Part shown: piece after piece, positions 25,284-35,629 of the stretch
How positions within the stretch are numbered: the stretch's first letter is position 1
Layout: each line of letters begins with the position of its first letter
NCBI RefSeq assembly: GCF_024345975.1
Contig: NZ_JAGQCD010000006.1
Coordinates: 62,001 to 126,000 of the forward strand
DNA: 64,000 bases
Origin: Cyanobium sp. Cruz-8D1
GTDB lineage: Bacteria; Cyanobacteriota; Cyanobacteriia; PCC-6307; Cyanobiaceae
Direction of reading: 5' to 3'
The notes under the pieces: model-generated
What the model saw: the letters and a program-made list of their open reading frames with translations, nothing else
Database searches by the model: none
What the model was told of the DNA's origin: nothing
Program-made: the position numbers and the translations under genes

Positions 25284-27398
25284 ATGACCAGCACCCTCCA
25301 GAGCCCCCCTGCCCTGCTGGCCGGAGAGGGACTGCCCCACTTCGAGGCCATCACCCCGGATCAGGTGCGGGCCCACATCCCCGAGCTACTGACTGGCCTT
25401 GGGGCGGAGCTGGATCGGGTCGAGGCGGATCTGACTGAGGCGGCGGCGGCCGCAAGACCCCTCAGCTGGGCCGAAGTGATGGATCCCCTGCACCGCCTGG
25501 GCGAACGGCTGCGCTGGAGCTGGGGGGTGGTGAGCCACCTCAACGGCGTTTGCAATAGCACTGAACTGCGGGAGGCCCACGCCAGCCAGCAGGCGGCGGT
25601 GGTGGCCTTCGGCAACCGTGCCGGCCAGAGCCGGGTGCTCTACGAGGCCCTGCGCCGCCTCCAGGGCCAGGGGGGGCTGGATGCCACCCAGGAGCGCATC
25701 CTCACGGCGGAACTGCGGGACATGGAGCTGAGGGGCGTCGGCCTGGAGGGCGCCGCCCAGGAGGCCTTCAACGCTGCCAGCCAGGCGCTGGCGGAGCTGG
25801 CCACCGGCTTCGGCAACCGGGTGCTGGATGCCACCAACAGCTGGACCCTCAGGCTCACGGATCCCGCCGAGGTGCTGGGCCTGCCCGAGAGCCTCAGGGA
25901 GCAGCTGGCCCAGGCCGCCCGCGATGCCGGCGATGGCCAGGCCACGGCCGCTGCGGGGCCCTGGCTGCTCGGGCTCGACATGCCCCGCTTCGGCCCGTTC
26001 CTGAAGTACAGCCGCCGCCGAGACCTGCGGGAGATTGCCTACAAGGCCCACGTCAGCCGCGCCTCGGGCGAATCCGATGGCAACTGGCCCGCGATCGAGC
26101 GGATTCTCAGCCTGCGCCGTGAGCAGGCCCACCAGCTCGGCCATGGCTCCTGGGCCGAGGTGAGCCTGGCTTCGAAGATGGCCGGTTCGGTGGCCGAGGT
26201 GGAGGCCCTGCTGGAGGACCTGCGCACCGCCGCCTACCCGGTGGCCCTGCTGGAACTGGAGGCGTTGCGCGCCTGTGCGGCTCGGGAGGGGGCGGCCGAG
26301 GCGGCGGATCTCAAGCCCTGGGACGTCAGCTTCTGGGCGGAAGTGCGGCGCCAGGAGGCGTTCGATCTCGACAGCGAGGCCCTGCGGCCCTGGTTCCCCC
26401 TGCCCCGGGTGCTTGAGGGCCTGTTCGGCCTCTGCGACCGCCTGTTCGGCCTCCACATCCACCCCGCCGATGGCGAGGCGCCCGTCTGGCATCCGGATGT
26501 GCGTTTCTTCCGCGTCGATGACGCCAGCAGCGGCCAGCCCCTGGCGGCCTTCTATCTGGACCCCTACAGCCGGCCGGGCAGCAAGCGCGGTGGCGCCTGG
26601 ATGGATGAGTGCCTGGCGCGCTCCGTGGACGGGACGGGCGCGCCCGTCCTGCCCGTGGCCTACCTGGTCTGCAACCAGAGCCCACCGGTGGGTGACACCC
26701 CCAGCCTGATGACTTTCGAGGAGGTGGAGACCCTGTTCCACGAATTCGGCCACGGCCTCCAGCACATGCTCACCACGGTGGAGCGTCCCCAGGCGGCCGG
26801 CATCAACAACGTGGAATGGGATGCGGTGGAGCTGCCAAGCCAGTTCATGGAGAACTGGTGCTACGACCACGCCACCTTGATGGGCATGGCCCGCCACTGG
26901 CAGAGCGGTGAACCGTTGCCGGAGGCGGAGTTCGCCAAGCTCCGGGCCGCCCGCACCTTCATGGGCGGTGCCGCCACCCTGCGCCAGGTGCACTTCGCCC
27001 TCACCGACCTGCGCCTCCATAGCCAGTGGACCCCGGAATGCGGCCAGACGCCGGAACAGCTGCGCCGCGAGATCGCCGCCACCACCACCGTGCTGGAGCC
27101 GATCGAAGAAGATGCCTTTCTCTGCTCCTTCGGCCACATCTTTGCCGGCGGCTATTCCGCCGGCTACTACTCCTACAAGTGGGCCGAGGTGCTCAGCGCC
27201 GATGCCTTCAGCGCCTTCGAAGAGGTGGGCCTGGAGAATGAGGCGGCGATCCAGGCCACCGGCCGCCGCTTCCGCGAGACGGTGCTCAGCCTCGGCGGCA
27301 GCCGCCACCCCGGCGAGGTGTTTGAAACCTTCCGGGGCCGGGCCCCCAGCCCGGAGGCCCTGATCCGGCACTCGGGGCTGGGGGCCACTGGCGGCTGA
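25284..27398 (+). CDS. prlC: M3-family zinc oligopeptidase (oligopeptidase A type)
   Basis: Cytoplasmic thimet-type metallopeptidase that degrades short peptides, 704 residues. Zinc site HEFGH at 486-490 in LFHEFGHGLQHMLT, followed by the third ligand region VEWDAVELPSQFMENWCYD. C-terminal GGYSAGYYSYKWAEVL is also diagnostic. Stands alone, 61 bases after ndhD. Confidence 0.93.
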   Translation: MTSTLQSPPALLAGEGLPHFEAITPDQVRAHIPELLTGLGAELDRVEADLTEAAAAARPLSWAEVMDPLHRLGERLRWSWGVVSHLNGVCNSTELREAHASQQAAVVAFGNRAGQSRVLYEALRRLQGQGGLDATQERILTAELRDMELRGVGLEGAAQEAFNAASQALAELATGFGNRVLDATNSWTLRLTDPAEVLGLPESLREQLAQAARDAGDGQATAAAGPWLLGLDMPRFGPFLKYSRRRDLREIAYKAHVSRASGESDGNWPAIERILSLRREQAHQLGHGSWAEVSLASKMAGSVAEVEALLEDLRTAAYPVALLELEALRACAAREGAAEAADLKPWDVSFWAEVRRQEAFDLDSEALRPWFPLPRVLEGLFGLCDRLFGLHIHPADGEAPVWHPDVRFFRVDDASSGQPLAAFYLDPYSRPGSKRGGAWMDECLARSVDGTGAPVLPVAYLVCNQSPPVGDTPSLMTFEEVETLFHEFGHGLQHMLTTVERPQAAGINNVEWDAVELPSQFMENWCYDHATLMGMARHWQSGEPLPEAEFAKLRAARTFMGGAATLRQVHFALTDLRLHSQWTPECGQTPEQLRREIAATTTVLEPIEEDAFLCSFGHIFAGGYSAGYYSYKWAEVLSADAFSAFEEVGLENEAAIQATGRRFRETVLSLGGSRHPGEVFETFRGRAPSPEALIRHSGLGATGG

Positions 27399-27461
27399 GG
27401 GGTGGGATCTTCAGTCCGCTGGTGGCCGCCACGGCTGGATGAATGCCGATCGCACTCAACC

Positions 27462-28202
27462 CTACGAGCGTACCAATGACGTAGCAGATCCATAGGCCAT
27501 AGAAGGATCTGTTCCTGAAGAGGCTTGTCGGATGATGGGGAGCTGAAGCGACCGCCGGCTGGGCAAGGACTGGCTGGGGTTGCCAGGTCTTGTCTTGGGT
27601 GGCAGCTTCATGGTGAAGGACAGGGCCACGATGATCACCATCATGGCGCTGCCAAGAAGGCGCAGGGTGGGCCTCACCGTATAGGCCTCGATGAGGTGGT
27701 TGGCGAGGGGGGCGGTGATCAGTGGGGAGAGCCCAAAGCCAATGATCGTCAGTCCAACGGCCAACCCTTTCTTATCAGGAAACCATCCGGAGACCACCAG
27801 AATCGGAACCCCATAGACAATGCCAATCCCTGGCCCTCCAATGATTCCGTAGCTGACAACAAGCTCTCCCACCTGGGTGGCAAAGCTTGAAAGAATGTAG
27901 CCCAGGCCAACGATGATGCCGCCGACCGCTGTCGTCAGGCGGATTCCGAGGCGGGACAGATAAAAGCCAGTCAAGGGCTTCAGCGCCGCTTAGAACACCA
28001 GCACGACAGTGAACGGCATCAGGCTTTGCGTCGCGCCCATCCCCAGCGCCTGCTCCAATGGGGTTCTGAAGAGGCTCCAGGACTACACACTGCCCAGACA
28101 GAGCAGGATCACCATGCCCAGGGGAATCAGGAGCCATCGCCCTTGGCTGGCCGGCCGTCCCAGGAGCCTGACCTGGCGCCCAGACTGAATCGTCAGGTTC
28201 AT
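27462..28202 (-). pseudogene. Broken OFA-type (oxalate/formate antiporter family) MFS transporter
   Basis: From ATG 28202 the frame reads NLTIQSGRQVRLL, then IPLGMVILLCLGSV, and meets TAG where a Tyr codon is expected before SWSLFRTPLEQALG. A second in-frame stop (TAA) follows MPFTVVLVF. Beyond it the frame is open with clear family sequence: PLTGFYLSRLGIRLTTAVGG, GLGYILSSFA, GIVYGVPILVVSGWFPDKKG and GLAVGLTIIGFGLSPL. After ~MKLPPKTRP the similarity ends, so the C-terminal half is missing as well. Two nonsense codons plus truncation make it inactive. The nonsense changes are single-base type, so decay looks fairly recent. Confidence 0.85.
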
Positions 28203-28472
28203 CGGGGTCCTGGAAGAGCGTGGGCAGAGCGGCTGATCGGGCTGCTTGTGCTGTTGCTCCACAAGTGACGTCTATCCCGTGTTCAGAGGACGATTGAGGG
28301 GCTTCGTAACACTTTCAGGCCGCTTGGATCAAGGCTAAAGCGTTTCTGTTCGTCCATCCCCAGCGACCTGGCTCGAATTGTCGGGATCCACACGAATCTG
28401 TGCAGCCTCAGTTAGTATTAAACGGGCTGATCCATTTCCAGTGAGTCCTTCGTCCTTTGCCGGAGACACGTG

Positions 28473-29720
28473 ATGGCAGCCCAGCGAATTCTGATCGTGG
28501 GCGGTGGCTTCGCCGGACTCTGGAGTGCCCTTTCGGCTGCCCGGCAGCTGGACCAGCTGGGCATCGGCCAGGACAGCATCGAAGTGTTGCTCATCAACCG
28601 CGACGCTTTCCATGGCATTCGTGTGCGCAATTACGAGCCCGACCTCACACCACTCAGGGTCCCCCTGGCGGCGGTGCTGGCTCCCGCCGGTGTCCGCTGG
28701 CTGGTGGGGGAGGTCGGCCCCATCGATCTGGCCGCCCGGACCGTCACGGTGCTGGCGGAGTCTGGCCCCCAGATCCTTGCCTATGACCGGCTGGTCTTCG
28801 CCCTGGGCAGCCAGCTGCTGCGGCCCAAGGTCCCGGGCCTGGCAGAGCACGGCTTCGATGTCGACACCTATGGCGGCGCCTTCCGGCTCGCGCAGCACCT
28901 GGAGGCCTTGGCGCAGCACCCCGAAGCACCCGGCCAGTTCACGGCCGTGGTGGTGGGGGCCGGTCTGACCGGGATTGAGGCCGCCTGCGAGCTGCCGGCA
29001 CGGCTGCGGGCCGTTCAGGAGCGCGCCGGCCTGGCCCAGCCGCTGCGGGTTGTCCTGGTGGATCACAACCCCACAGTGGGCTCCGACATGGGTGATGCGG
29101 CGCGGCCGGTGATTGAGCAGGCCCTGGCGGCCCTCGGGGTGGAGGTGTCCCTCGGCGTGCGGGTGGACGGCCTCGATGGCTCCTCGATCCGCTTCGATTC
29201 CGGTGAGGTCCTGGCCTCGTCAACGGTGGTCTGGTGTGCCGGAATGCGGGCCAGCCCGCTCACCGCTGGCTGTGGGGTGGCCACCGATGGCCTCGGTCGC
29301 CTTCCGGTCGATGCCTTCCTGCGGGTCGAGGGGCTCAGGGATGTGTTCGCCGCAGGCGACAGCGCCAATCTGGCGCTGGGTGATGGCCACACCTCGGTCA
29401 TGTCCTGTCAGCACGGCCGGCCCATGGGCCGGTTTGCCGGGCACAACGCGGTCTGCGATCTGCTGGGCCTGCCGCTGTTGCCGCTGCGGATCGATTGGTA
29501 CACCACCATCCTCGATCTGGGTCCCTGGGGGGCCCTTTACACCGAAGGTTGGGAGCGTCATGTCGTCGCCACCGGGGAAACGGCCAAACGCACCAAGCGG
29601 CTGATCAACGGCGAGCGCATCGTCCCGCCCATGAGCGGCGACCGCGGCGAGATCCTCGCGGCCGCGGCACCGGTGATCCAGCGTCCACCGCCGATCGTGC
29701 CCCAGGGGAGCCAGCCATGA
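28473..29720 (+). CDS. Type II NADH dehydrogenase-like FAD oxidoreductase (NDH-2)
   Basis: Membrane-associated flavoprotein of 415 residues with two dinucleotide folds: FAD site ILIVGGGFAGLWSA (6-19) and a second AVVVGAGLTGIEAACEL around 155. The typical VFAAGDSAN near the C-terminal half positions the flavin. Known members pass electrons from NAD(P)H to quinone without pumping protons. The gene overlaps the next by four bases (ATGA), so it is translated with the TVP38/reductase fusion. GTG 28470 is an alternative start. Confidence 0.85.
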   Translation: MAAQRILIVGGGFAGLWSALSAARQLDQLGIGQDSIEVLLINRDAFHGIRVRNYEPDLTPLRVPLAAVLAPAGVRWLVGEVGPIDLAARTVTVLAESGPQILAYDRLVFALGSQLLRPKVPGLAEHGFDVDTYGGAFRLAQHLEALAQHPEAPGQFTAVVVGAGLTGIEAACELPARLRAVQERAGLAQPLRVVLVDHNPTVGSDMGDAARPVIEQALAALGVEVSLGVRVDGLDGSSIRFDSGEVLASSTVVWCAGMRASPLTAGCGVATDGLGRLPVDAFLRVEGLRDVFAAGDSANLALGDGHTSVMSCQHGRPMGRFAGHNAVCDLLGLPLLPLRIDWYTTILDLGPWGALYTEGWERHVVATGETAKRTKRLINGERIVPPMSGDRGEILAAAAPVIQRPPPIVPQGSQP

Positions 29721-31909
29721 GCTCCCCAGCCCAGGCGGCCCCCCCCGGCGCACCCGTGACACGCCTCCTGTTGATCGCCCTGTTGGTGGTTGGGGTGACC
29801 CTGTTTTTCAGCCAGGGCTGGTATCGCCAGCTGGATCTCGCTGCGCTGCAGGCCTCCCGTAGCCAGCTCGTGGCCTGGCGCCAGGCGGCCCCGCTGGCCA
29901 CCGCTGCCGGGTATCTGCTGGTGTACGTGCTGGTCACGGGCCTCTCCCTGCCGGGCGCCACCGTGCTCACCCTGGCGGGGGGCGCCGTCTTCGGCCTGCT
30001 CCAGGGCACGCTGCTGGTGTCGCTCGGCTCCACCCTCGGCGCCACGGCGGCCTGCCTGCTGGCCCGCACCCTGTTGCGGGAGCCCGTGCGCCGCCGCTTC
30101 GGCTCCCGTCTGGGGCCGATCGAGGCGGGTGTCCGGAGTGACGGTGCCAGCTACTTGCTCAGTCTGCGGCTGGTGCCGGTGGTTCCGTTCGTTCTGGTGA
30201 ATCTGCTGATGGGACTCACCCCCATGCGGCTGCTGCCCTTTGCCTTCGTTTCCCAGCTGGGCATGCTGCCGGCCACCCTGGTGTACGTGAATGCCGGCAC
30301 CCAGCTGGGCCAGCTCACGAGCCTGACGGGTCTCCTCTCGCCGGCCCTGCTCGGTTCCTTCGCCCTGTTGGGCCTGCTGCCCTGGATCGTCAAGCTGCTG
30401 CTGGGCCGCTGGCGGCTCTGGCGGCTCTACCGCCCCTGGAGCCGGCCCCGTGTTTTTGATCGCAACCTGATCGTGATCGGCGCCGGCGCGGCCGGCCTGG
30501 TCACCGCCTACATCGCCGCCACCGTGCGGGCGAAGGTGACCCTGATCGAGCGGGCCCGCATGGGCGGGGACTGCCTCAACACCGGCTGTGTGCCCAGTAA
30601 GGCCCTGATCAGCAGCGCCCGCCTCGCCGCGCGCCTACGCCATGCCGACCGCTATGGCCTCAGCCCCCAGGAGCTCCAGGTGGATCTGCGCCGGGTGCTG
30701 GAGAGGGTGCGGCAGAAGGTGGCGGCCATTGCCCCCCACGACAGCGTCGAGCGCTACACCGCCCTGGGCGTGGATGTGCGCCTCGGCCAGGCCCGTCTGG
30801 TGAGCCCCTGGCAGGTGGCGATCACCGCCGCTGATGGCACCGAAACCGTGCTGTCGGCCCGCGCCATCGTTCTGGCCACCGGGGCCGCCCCGGTGATCCC
30901 TGCGCTGGCCGGCATCGACACGGTGCGTGCGCTTACCAGCGAGACCCTCTGGGACGCGCTGGCCGAGCACCGCTCCCCCCGGCCCAGCCTGGTGGTGCTG
31001 GGCGGCGGGCCGATCGGCTGCGAATTGGCCCAGGCCCTGGCCCAGCTGGGCCTGCCCGTGACCTTGCTGCAGCGCAACGCCCGGCTCCTGCCGCGGGAAG
31101 ATCCCGAGGTGGGGGCGCTGCTGCGCGAGGTGCTGGAGCGCGACGGCGTGCGGGTGCACACCGGATGCCGCGTGGAGCGCGTCGAGCCCACGGCCGAGGG
31201 CGGCGTGCAGGTTCACTTCCAGGATTGCGGTGGCGGCACCTGCGTCGAGGCCGACGAGCTGCTCTGTGCCGTGGGCCGCCAGGCCCGGTTGGAGGGCCAT
31301 GGTCTGCAGGCCCTGGGCATCCCCACCGGCCGCACCATCGACACCAGCCCCCATCTTCAGACCCTCTACCCCAACATCTATGCCGCCGGGGATGCGGCCG
31401 GCCCCTGGCAGTTCACCCACACGGCCGCCCATCAGGCCTGGTACGCGGCCGTCAACGGTCTGTTTGATCCGGTGCGCTTCGCCGTCGATGGCCGCGTCAT
31501 TCCGCGCACCACCTTCACCGACCCGGAGGTGGCCCGGGTGGGGCTGAACGAATCCGAGGCAATGGAGCAGGGGGTGGCCTTCGAGGTCACCCGCTTTGCC
31601 CTGGCCGAGCTGGATCGGGCCATCGTCGAATCGGCCGAAACCGGCTTCGTCAAGGTGCTCACTGTGCCTGGCAAGGACAGGATTCTGGGCGTCACGATCG
31701 TGGCGGAGCAGGCCGGGGAGCTGCTGGCTGAATTCGTGCTGGCGATGCAATGGAACCTGGGCCTGGGCAAGGTGATGGGGGCGATCCACGCCTATCCCAC
31801 CCTGGCGGAAGCCAACAAGTACGCCGCCGGTGCCTGGAAGAAAGCCCATGCCCCCCAGCGCACCCTGGCCCTACTGGAACGGTTTCATACCTGGCGTCGG
31901 GGCGGCTGA
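29717..31909 (+). CDS. Fusion of TVP38/TMEM64 membrane domain and mercuric-reductase-like flavoprotein
   Basis: 730 residues. Residues ~1-235 form a TVP38/TMEM64 (DedA/SNARE-associated) domain with membrane helices and the family segment LPGATVLTLAGGAVFGLLQG. From ~250 a pyridine nucleotide-disulfide oxidoreductase follows: FAD site LIVIGAGAAGLVTAYI, redox Cys286/Cys291 in GGDCLNTGCVPSK, NAD site VVLGGGPIGCELAQALA, IYAAGDAAG, and the C-terminal HAYPTLAEANK with His and Glu in the expected places. The terminal Cys pair of true MerA is absent, so mercury reduction is unlikely. It is a membrane-tethered reductase of unknown electron acceptor, coupled to NDH-2. Confidence 0.88.
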   Translation: MSSPAQAAPPGAPVTRLLLIALLVVGVTLFFSQGWYRQLDLAALQASRSQLVAWRQAAPLATAAGYLLVYVLVTGLSLPGATVLTLAGGAVFGLLQGTLLVSLGSTLGATAACLLARTLLREPVRRRFGSRLGPIEAGVRSDGASYLLSLRLVPVVPFVLVNLLMGLTPMRLLPFAFVSQLGMLPATLVYVNAGTQLGQLTSLTGLLSPALLGSFALLGLLPWIVKLLLGRWRLWRLYRPWSRPRVFDRNLIVIGAGAAGLVTAYIAATVRAKVTLIERARMGGDCLNTGCVPSKALISSARLAARLRHADRYGLSPQELQVDLRRVLERVRQKVAAIAPHDSVERYTALGVDVRLGQARLVSPWQVAITAADGTETVLSARAIVLATGAAPVIPALAGIDTVRALTSETLWDALAEHRSPRPSLVVLGGGPIGCELAQALAQLGLPVTLLQRNARLLPREDPEVGALLREVLERDGVRVHTGCRVERVEPTAEGGVQVHFQDCGGGTCVEADELLCAVGRQARLEGHGLQALGIPTGRTIDTSPHLQTLYPNIYAAGDAAGPWQFTHTAAHQAWYAAVNGLFDPVRFAVDGRVIPRTTFTDPEVARVGLNESEAMEQGVAFEVTRFALAELDRAIVESAETGFVKVLTVPGKDRILGVTIVAEQAGELLAEFVLAMQWNLGLGKVMGAIHAYPTLAEANKYAAGAWKKAHAPQRTLALLERFHTWRRGG

Positions 31910-31912
31910 GGC

Positions 31913-32284
31913 TCACGCCTGCGAGTGCAGCCCGATGCTGTTGCCTTCGCTGTCGAGCACCAGGCTCATGAAGCCGTAGGCGCCGATCGACATCTTGGCT
32001 TTGAGCACCGTGCCGCCGGCGGCCGCCACCCGGCTTTCTTCCACGGCGCAATCGTCGCAGTGGAAATAGATCAGGGTGCCGCCTCCCCCCGGGGCCATGC
32101 CCTCCATCTTCGCCAGGGCGCCTCCGGCCCCCACCTGGTCGTCCTGCATCGGGAAGGCGAAATACTCCATGTCCGCCTCGCCCATGGATTCCAGGCTCAC
32201 CTCAAACACGGTTTCGTAGAAGGCCCGGGTCCGGGCCATGTCGTCGACGTAGAGCTCGAACCAGATGACGGGGTTGACGGCCAT
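31913..32284 (-). CDS. VOC (glyoxalase/bleomycin-resistance fold) family protein
   Basis: 123 residues, a single VOC module: VIWFELYVDDMARTRAFYET at the start, the mid GGTLIYFHCDD, and the end SLVLDSEGNSIGLHS. Members bind a metal and act on small molecules; the substrate cannot be inferred. It converges on the preceding gene with three bases between stops. Start ATG 32284. Confidence 0.87.
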   Translation of the reverse strand: MAVNPVIWFELYVDDMARTRAFYETVFEVSLESMGEADMEYFAFPMQDDQVGAGGALAKMEGMAPGGGGTLIYFHCDDCAVEESRVAAAGGTVLKAKMSIGAYGFMSLVLDSEGNSIGLHSQA

Positions 32285-32330
32285 GGGTCCAATGAGATCC
32301 TGGGCTGAGATTAGGGCAGGAATCCGGGAA

Positions 32331-33707
32331 TCACCCCGCCACCCCCTGCTGCTGCCGGGGGCTGGCGGCCTTCCAGTTCTCCTTCACCAGCTGGCGGGCC
32401 CGGCCCAGGGCCAGGGCCCCGGCGGGCACGTCCTTGGTGAGGGTGGAGCCGGCCCCCACCGTGACTCCGGCCCCGAGGGTGATCGGCGCCACCAGCACCG
32501 AATTGGCACCGGTCTTGCTGCCGCCGCCGATCACGGTGCGGTGCTTGCGCACCCCGTCGAAGTTGGCGGTCACCGTGCCGGCGCCGATGTTCACATCAGC
32601 GCCAAGATCGGCATCACCCAGGTAGCTGAGGTGGTTGGCCTTGCAGCCCTCCCCCAGCTGGCTGTTCTTGACTTCCACGAAATTGCCGATGCGGCAGCCG
32701 GCGGCCAGGTGGGTTCCGGCCCGCAGCTGGGCGAACGGCCCGATGACGCAGCCGGGTTCCACGTGGCTGTCGCGCAGCACCGAATGGAGCACCTCCACGT
32801 CGGCGGCTAGGTGGCTGTTCTCGATCAGGCAGCCGGGGCCGATACGGCAGCCCTCGCCGATGCTGGTGACCCCGCGGAAATGGCACTGGGGCTCCACAAG
32901 CACGTCGCGGCCGAAACGGGTGTGCTCGCTGAGGGTGCAGCTGGTGGGATCGGTGAAGCTCACCCCCTCCGCCATCCAGTGGCGCCGCAGCCGCTCCTGC
33001 AGCACCGCCTCGCAGTGGGCCAGCTGCTGGCGGTCGTTGATGCCGGCCACCTCGTTGGGGTCGTCCACCGCCAGGTGCATGGCCGGCCGCAACAGGGCCA
33101 CGGTGTCGGTGAGGTAGAGCTCGCCCTGGTCGTTGTCGCTGCTCAGGCTGGGCAGCACGGCGGCAAGGCGGGCCCAGTCGAAGCAGTAGATCCCCGCATT
33201 GGTGAGTGTGTTGCCGAGCTGCTCGGCCGTGCAGTCGCGGTGCTCCACGATGCCGCTCACCTGTCCCGCCCCATCGGCGAAGACGCGGCCGTAGCCGCTG
33301 GGGTCGGCCAGCCGGGCGGTGAGCAGGGTCACCGCGGCGCCACTGGCGCGATGGCGGGCCAGCAGCTGCTCCAAGGTTTCCGGTCGCAGCAGGGGCACAT
33401 CACCGTTGAGCACCAGCAGCTCGCCCTCGAAGCCCGCCAGGGGTTGGAGCAGTTGCTGCACCGCGTGGCCGGTGCCGTTCTGGGGCTGCTGCAGGACGCA
33501 TTCCAGCCCCTCCACGCCAGCCAGGGTGCGCTCCACCCGCTCGGCCTGGTGGCCGACCACCAGCAGCTGGCGGTCGGGGGCGAGCCGGTGACAGCTGCCC
33601 AGCACCCGTTCCACCAGGGTGGCGCCGGCCAGGGGCTGGAGCACCTTCGGCAGGGCACTCTTCATGCGGGTCCCTTTCCCGGCGGCCAGGACGGCAACGG
33701 CGAGCAT
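32331..33707 (-). CDS. glmU: Bifunctional N-acetylglucosamine-1-phosphate uridyltransferase / glucosamine-1-phosphate acetyltransferase
   Basis: Makes UDP-GlcNAc for peptidoglycan and LPS. 458 residues: N-terminal uridyltransferase with [19 protein letters not shown] (~5-23), QNGTGHAVQ and NGDVPLL; C-terminal left-handed beta-helix with hexapeptide repeats and the acetyltransferase segment [22 protein letters not shown] 33707 directly precedes the nucleotide loop. Ends before the VOC gene on the same strand. Confidence 0.97.
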   Translation of the reverse strand: MLAVAVLAAGKGTRMKSALPKVLQPLAGATLVERVLGSCHRLAPDRQLLVVGHQAERVERTLAGVEGLECVLQQPQNGTGHAVQQLLQPLAGFEGELLVLNGDVPLLRPETLEQLLARHRASGAAVTLLTARLADPSGYGRVFADGAGQVSGIVEHRDCTAEQLGNTLTNAGIYCFDWARLAAVLPSLSSDNDQGELYLTDTVALLRPAMHLAVDDPNEVAGINDRQQLAHCEAVLQERLRRHWMAEGVSFTDPTSCTLSEHTRFGRDVLVEPQCHFRGVTSIGEGCRIGPGCLIENSHLAADVEVLHSVLRDSHVEPGCVIGPFAQLRAGTHLAAGCRIGNFVEVKNSQLGEGCKANHLSYLGDADLGADVNIGAGTVTANFDGVRKHRTVIGGGSKTGANSVLVAPITLGAGVTVGAGSTLTKDVPAGALALGRARQLVKENWKAASPRQQQGVAG

Positions 33708-33802
33708 CGGCGGCGGCGGGGTGTCTGCGCCGGAATCTACCGGTGCCCTAAGGAGCAGCCCAGTGCGTTGATCGCTCTCCGTGGCCCTAAGCAACAGCCG
33801 GC

Positions 33803-35149
33803 TCAGTGGCGCAGGCGGGCCAGGTCCTCCCAGAAGCCGGGGTAGGAGACGGCGGCCGCCTCCGCCCGCCCCAGGCGGGTGTCGCCGCGGGCCACCAGGG
33901 AGGCCACCGCCAGGCTCATCGCCACCCGGTGATCGGTTTCGCTGTCCACCTCTGCTCCGTGCAACGGGGTGGGGCCTTCGATGCTGAGGCCATCGGCGTG
34001 CTCCTCGAGCCTGGCCCCCATGGCCGTCAGCTGGCGGGCCATCACCGCCAGCCGATCGGTCTCCTTCACCCGCAGCTCGGCGGCGCCGCTGATGCGGCTC
34101 ACCCCCTCGGCGCAGCAGGCCGCCACCGCCAGCACAGGGATCTCATCCACCAGGCGGGGGATCATCGGTTCCTCGATGCGGAAGGCCCGCAGGGGGCCGT
34201 GCTGCACGCGCAGATCCCCCACTGGCTCGCCGGCCACATCGCGGGCGTTGAGCACGCTGAGGCGGGCGCCCATCTCGGCCAGCACATCGAGAATGCCGGT
34301 GCGGCTGGGGTTGAGGCCTACGTTTTCAACTGTGAGATCGGCCCCCGGGGTGATCGCCGCCGCCACCAGCCAGAAGGCGGCCGAACTGATGTCGCCGGGG
34401 ACCACCACCGTCTGGCCCCGCAGGCTCGGGCCGGGCTTCACGGTGATGAAGCGGCCCTGGTCGCCATCCACCACGAGGTCGGCGCCGAAGGCCCGCAGCA
34501 TCCGCTCGCTGTGGTCGCGGGTGGGGGCCGGTTCGATCACGGTGGTGGGACCGCTTGCCGTCAGGGCGGCCAGCAGCAGGGCGCTCTTCACCTGGGCCGA
34601 CGCCACCGGCGTGCCGATGACACCGCCGTGGAGGGTCTGGCCCTGCACGGCCAGGGGGGCCAGATTGCCGTTCTCGCGCCCCTGGATCTGGGCCCCCATG
34701 TGAGCCAGGGGAATTCCCACCCGGCCCATGGGCCTGGAACGCAGGGAGGCATCTCCGGTGAGCACGAAGTGACGCCCGGCGCGGCCAGCCAGCAACCCCA
34801 GCATCAAGCGCATGGTGGTGCCGGAGTTGCCGCAGTCGAGCACGTCGGCAGGCTCTTGCAGCCCGTCGAGGCCCACCCCCTCCACGATCACCGGCTGGCC
34901 GGCGCTGATCGCCGAGACCGTCACGCCCATGGCCCGCAGGCAGGCGGCGGTGCTGAGGGGGTCTTCAGCGGGAAGGAGCCCTTCGATGCGGGTGGGCCCT
35001 TCGGCGATCGCCCCGAACAGGAGCGAACGGTGGGAAATGGATTTATCGCCGGGCACCGTCAAACTCCCCAGCAGGCTGCCGCCGGCCGGCAGCAGCAGGG
35101 GCGCCGGCAGGGCGGCCACGCTCGCTTCGACGCCCGCGGAAGAGGACAA
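33803..35149 (-). CDS. aroA: 3-phosphoshikimate 1-carboxyvinyltransferase (EPSP synthase)
   Basis: Sixth step of the shikimate pathway. 448 residues; [19 protein letters not shown] near 33-51, [19 protein letters not shown] and a C-terminal [15 protein letters not shown] are intact. The PEP-site GNSGTT places it in the class II-like, glyphosate-tolerant-type subgroup only if GDKSxSHR-type residues are weighed; I do not assign tolerance. Start is TTG 35149; no in-frame ATG or GTG lies close to the family N-terminus. 95 bases upstream of glmU on the same strand. Confidence 0.95.
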   Translation of the reverse strand: MSSSAGVEASVAALPAPLLLPAGGSLLGSLTVPGDKSISHRSLLFGAIAEGPTRIEGLLPAEDPLSTAACLRAMGVTVSAISAGQPVIVEGVGLDGLQEPADVLDCGNSGTTMRLMLGLLAGRAGRHFVLTGDASLRSRPMGRVGIPLAHMGAQIQGRENGNLAPLAVQGQTLHGGVIGTPVASAQVKSALLLAALTASGPTTVIEPAPTRDHSERMLRAFGADLVVDGDQGRFITVKPGPSLRGQTVVVPGDISSAAFWLVAAAITPGADLTVENVGLNPSRTGILDVLAEMGARLSVLNARDVAGEPVGDLRVQHGPLRAFRIEEPMIPRLVDEIPVLAVAACCAEGVSRISGAAELRVKETDRLAVMARQLTAMGARLEEHADGLSIEGPTPLHGAEVDSETDHRVAMSLAVASLVARGDTRLGRAEAAAVSYPGFWEDLARLRH

Positions 35150-35205
35150 CAGTGTGGCGCCAAGTGGAGCGATCCTATGGAGCGACCGGTTCCTGGCCGC
35201 TTCGT

Positions 35206-35535
35206 TCAGGGTCGGATGCCGATCGCCCGCAGCTTGGACGACAGGCCCCAGACCTCCACCACCAGCCGGTGCCAGGCGGTGATCGTCTCCATGGCCAGTC
35301 CCATCGGCTTGGGGGCAGCGGCTCGTAGGGCCCGGGCCGCTGCCAGCGACCGGTGCGCCTCATCAAGCCGCTGGCCCAGGTTGGCCTGGTCGCCGGCGGC
35401 CATCACCGTCTCCGGGCAGTGCTCCAGCAGCAGCAGGCCGCGATCGAAGGACTCGGCGTAGTCCTGGAGCAGCGGCACCAGGATCTCCTCCAGCAGCGGG
35501 CCGGTGGGATCGGGCAGGGAAGGGGCGGGCTCCAT
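35206..35535 (-). CDS. DUF2605 family protein
   Basis: Small cytoplasmic helical protein (109 residues) of a cyanobacterial family with no known role. Family-like pattern: [20 protein letters not shown] near the start, repeated Leu/Glu helices, and the end [23 protein letters not shown] 35535 is chosen over further upstream codons because the upstream 32 residues are not family-like. Divergent from the DUF547 gene. Confidence 0.72.
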   Translation of the reverse strand: MEPAPSLPDPTGPLLEEILVPLLQDYAESFDRGLLLLEHCPETVMAAGDQANLGQRLDEAHRSLAAARALRAAAPKPMGLAMETITAWHRLVVEVWGLSSKLRAIGIRP

Positions 35536-35629
35536 CCCGTCAGCGTAGGAAGTCCTGCCGTCGTCTCCCCGGTACGGATCACCAGTCCCCAGCAGGGGCA
35601 TGGAACGATGGCTTCCGAAGGGTTGCCCC

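Noticed and set aside
25386-27371. A 661-codon minus-strand frame opposite the M3 peptidase gene
   Set aside because: Shadow of a well-supported enzyme gene; composition reflects codon-position mirroring.
29717-31909. Mercury-resistance function for the MerA-like domain
   Set aside because: The C-terminal Cys pair and N-terminal HMA domain of true mercuric reductases are absent, and no other mer gene is nearby.
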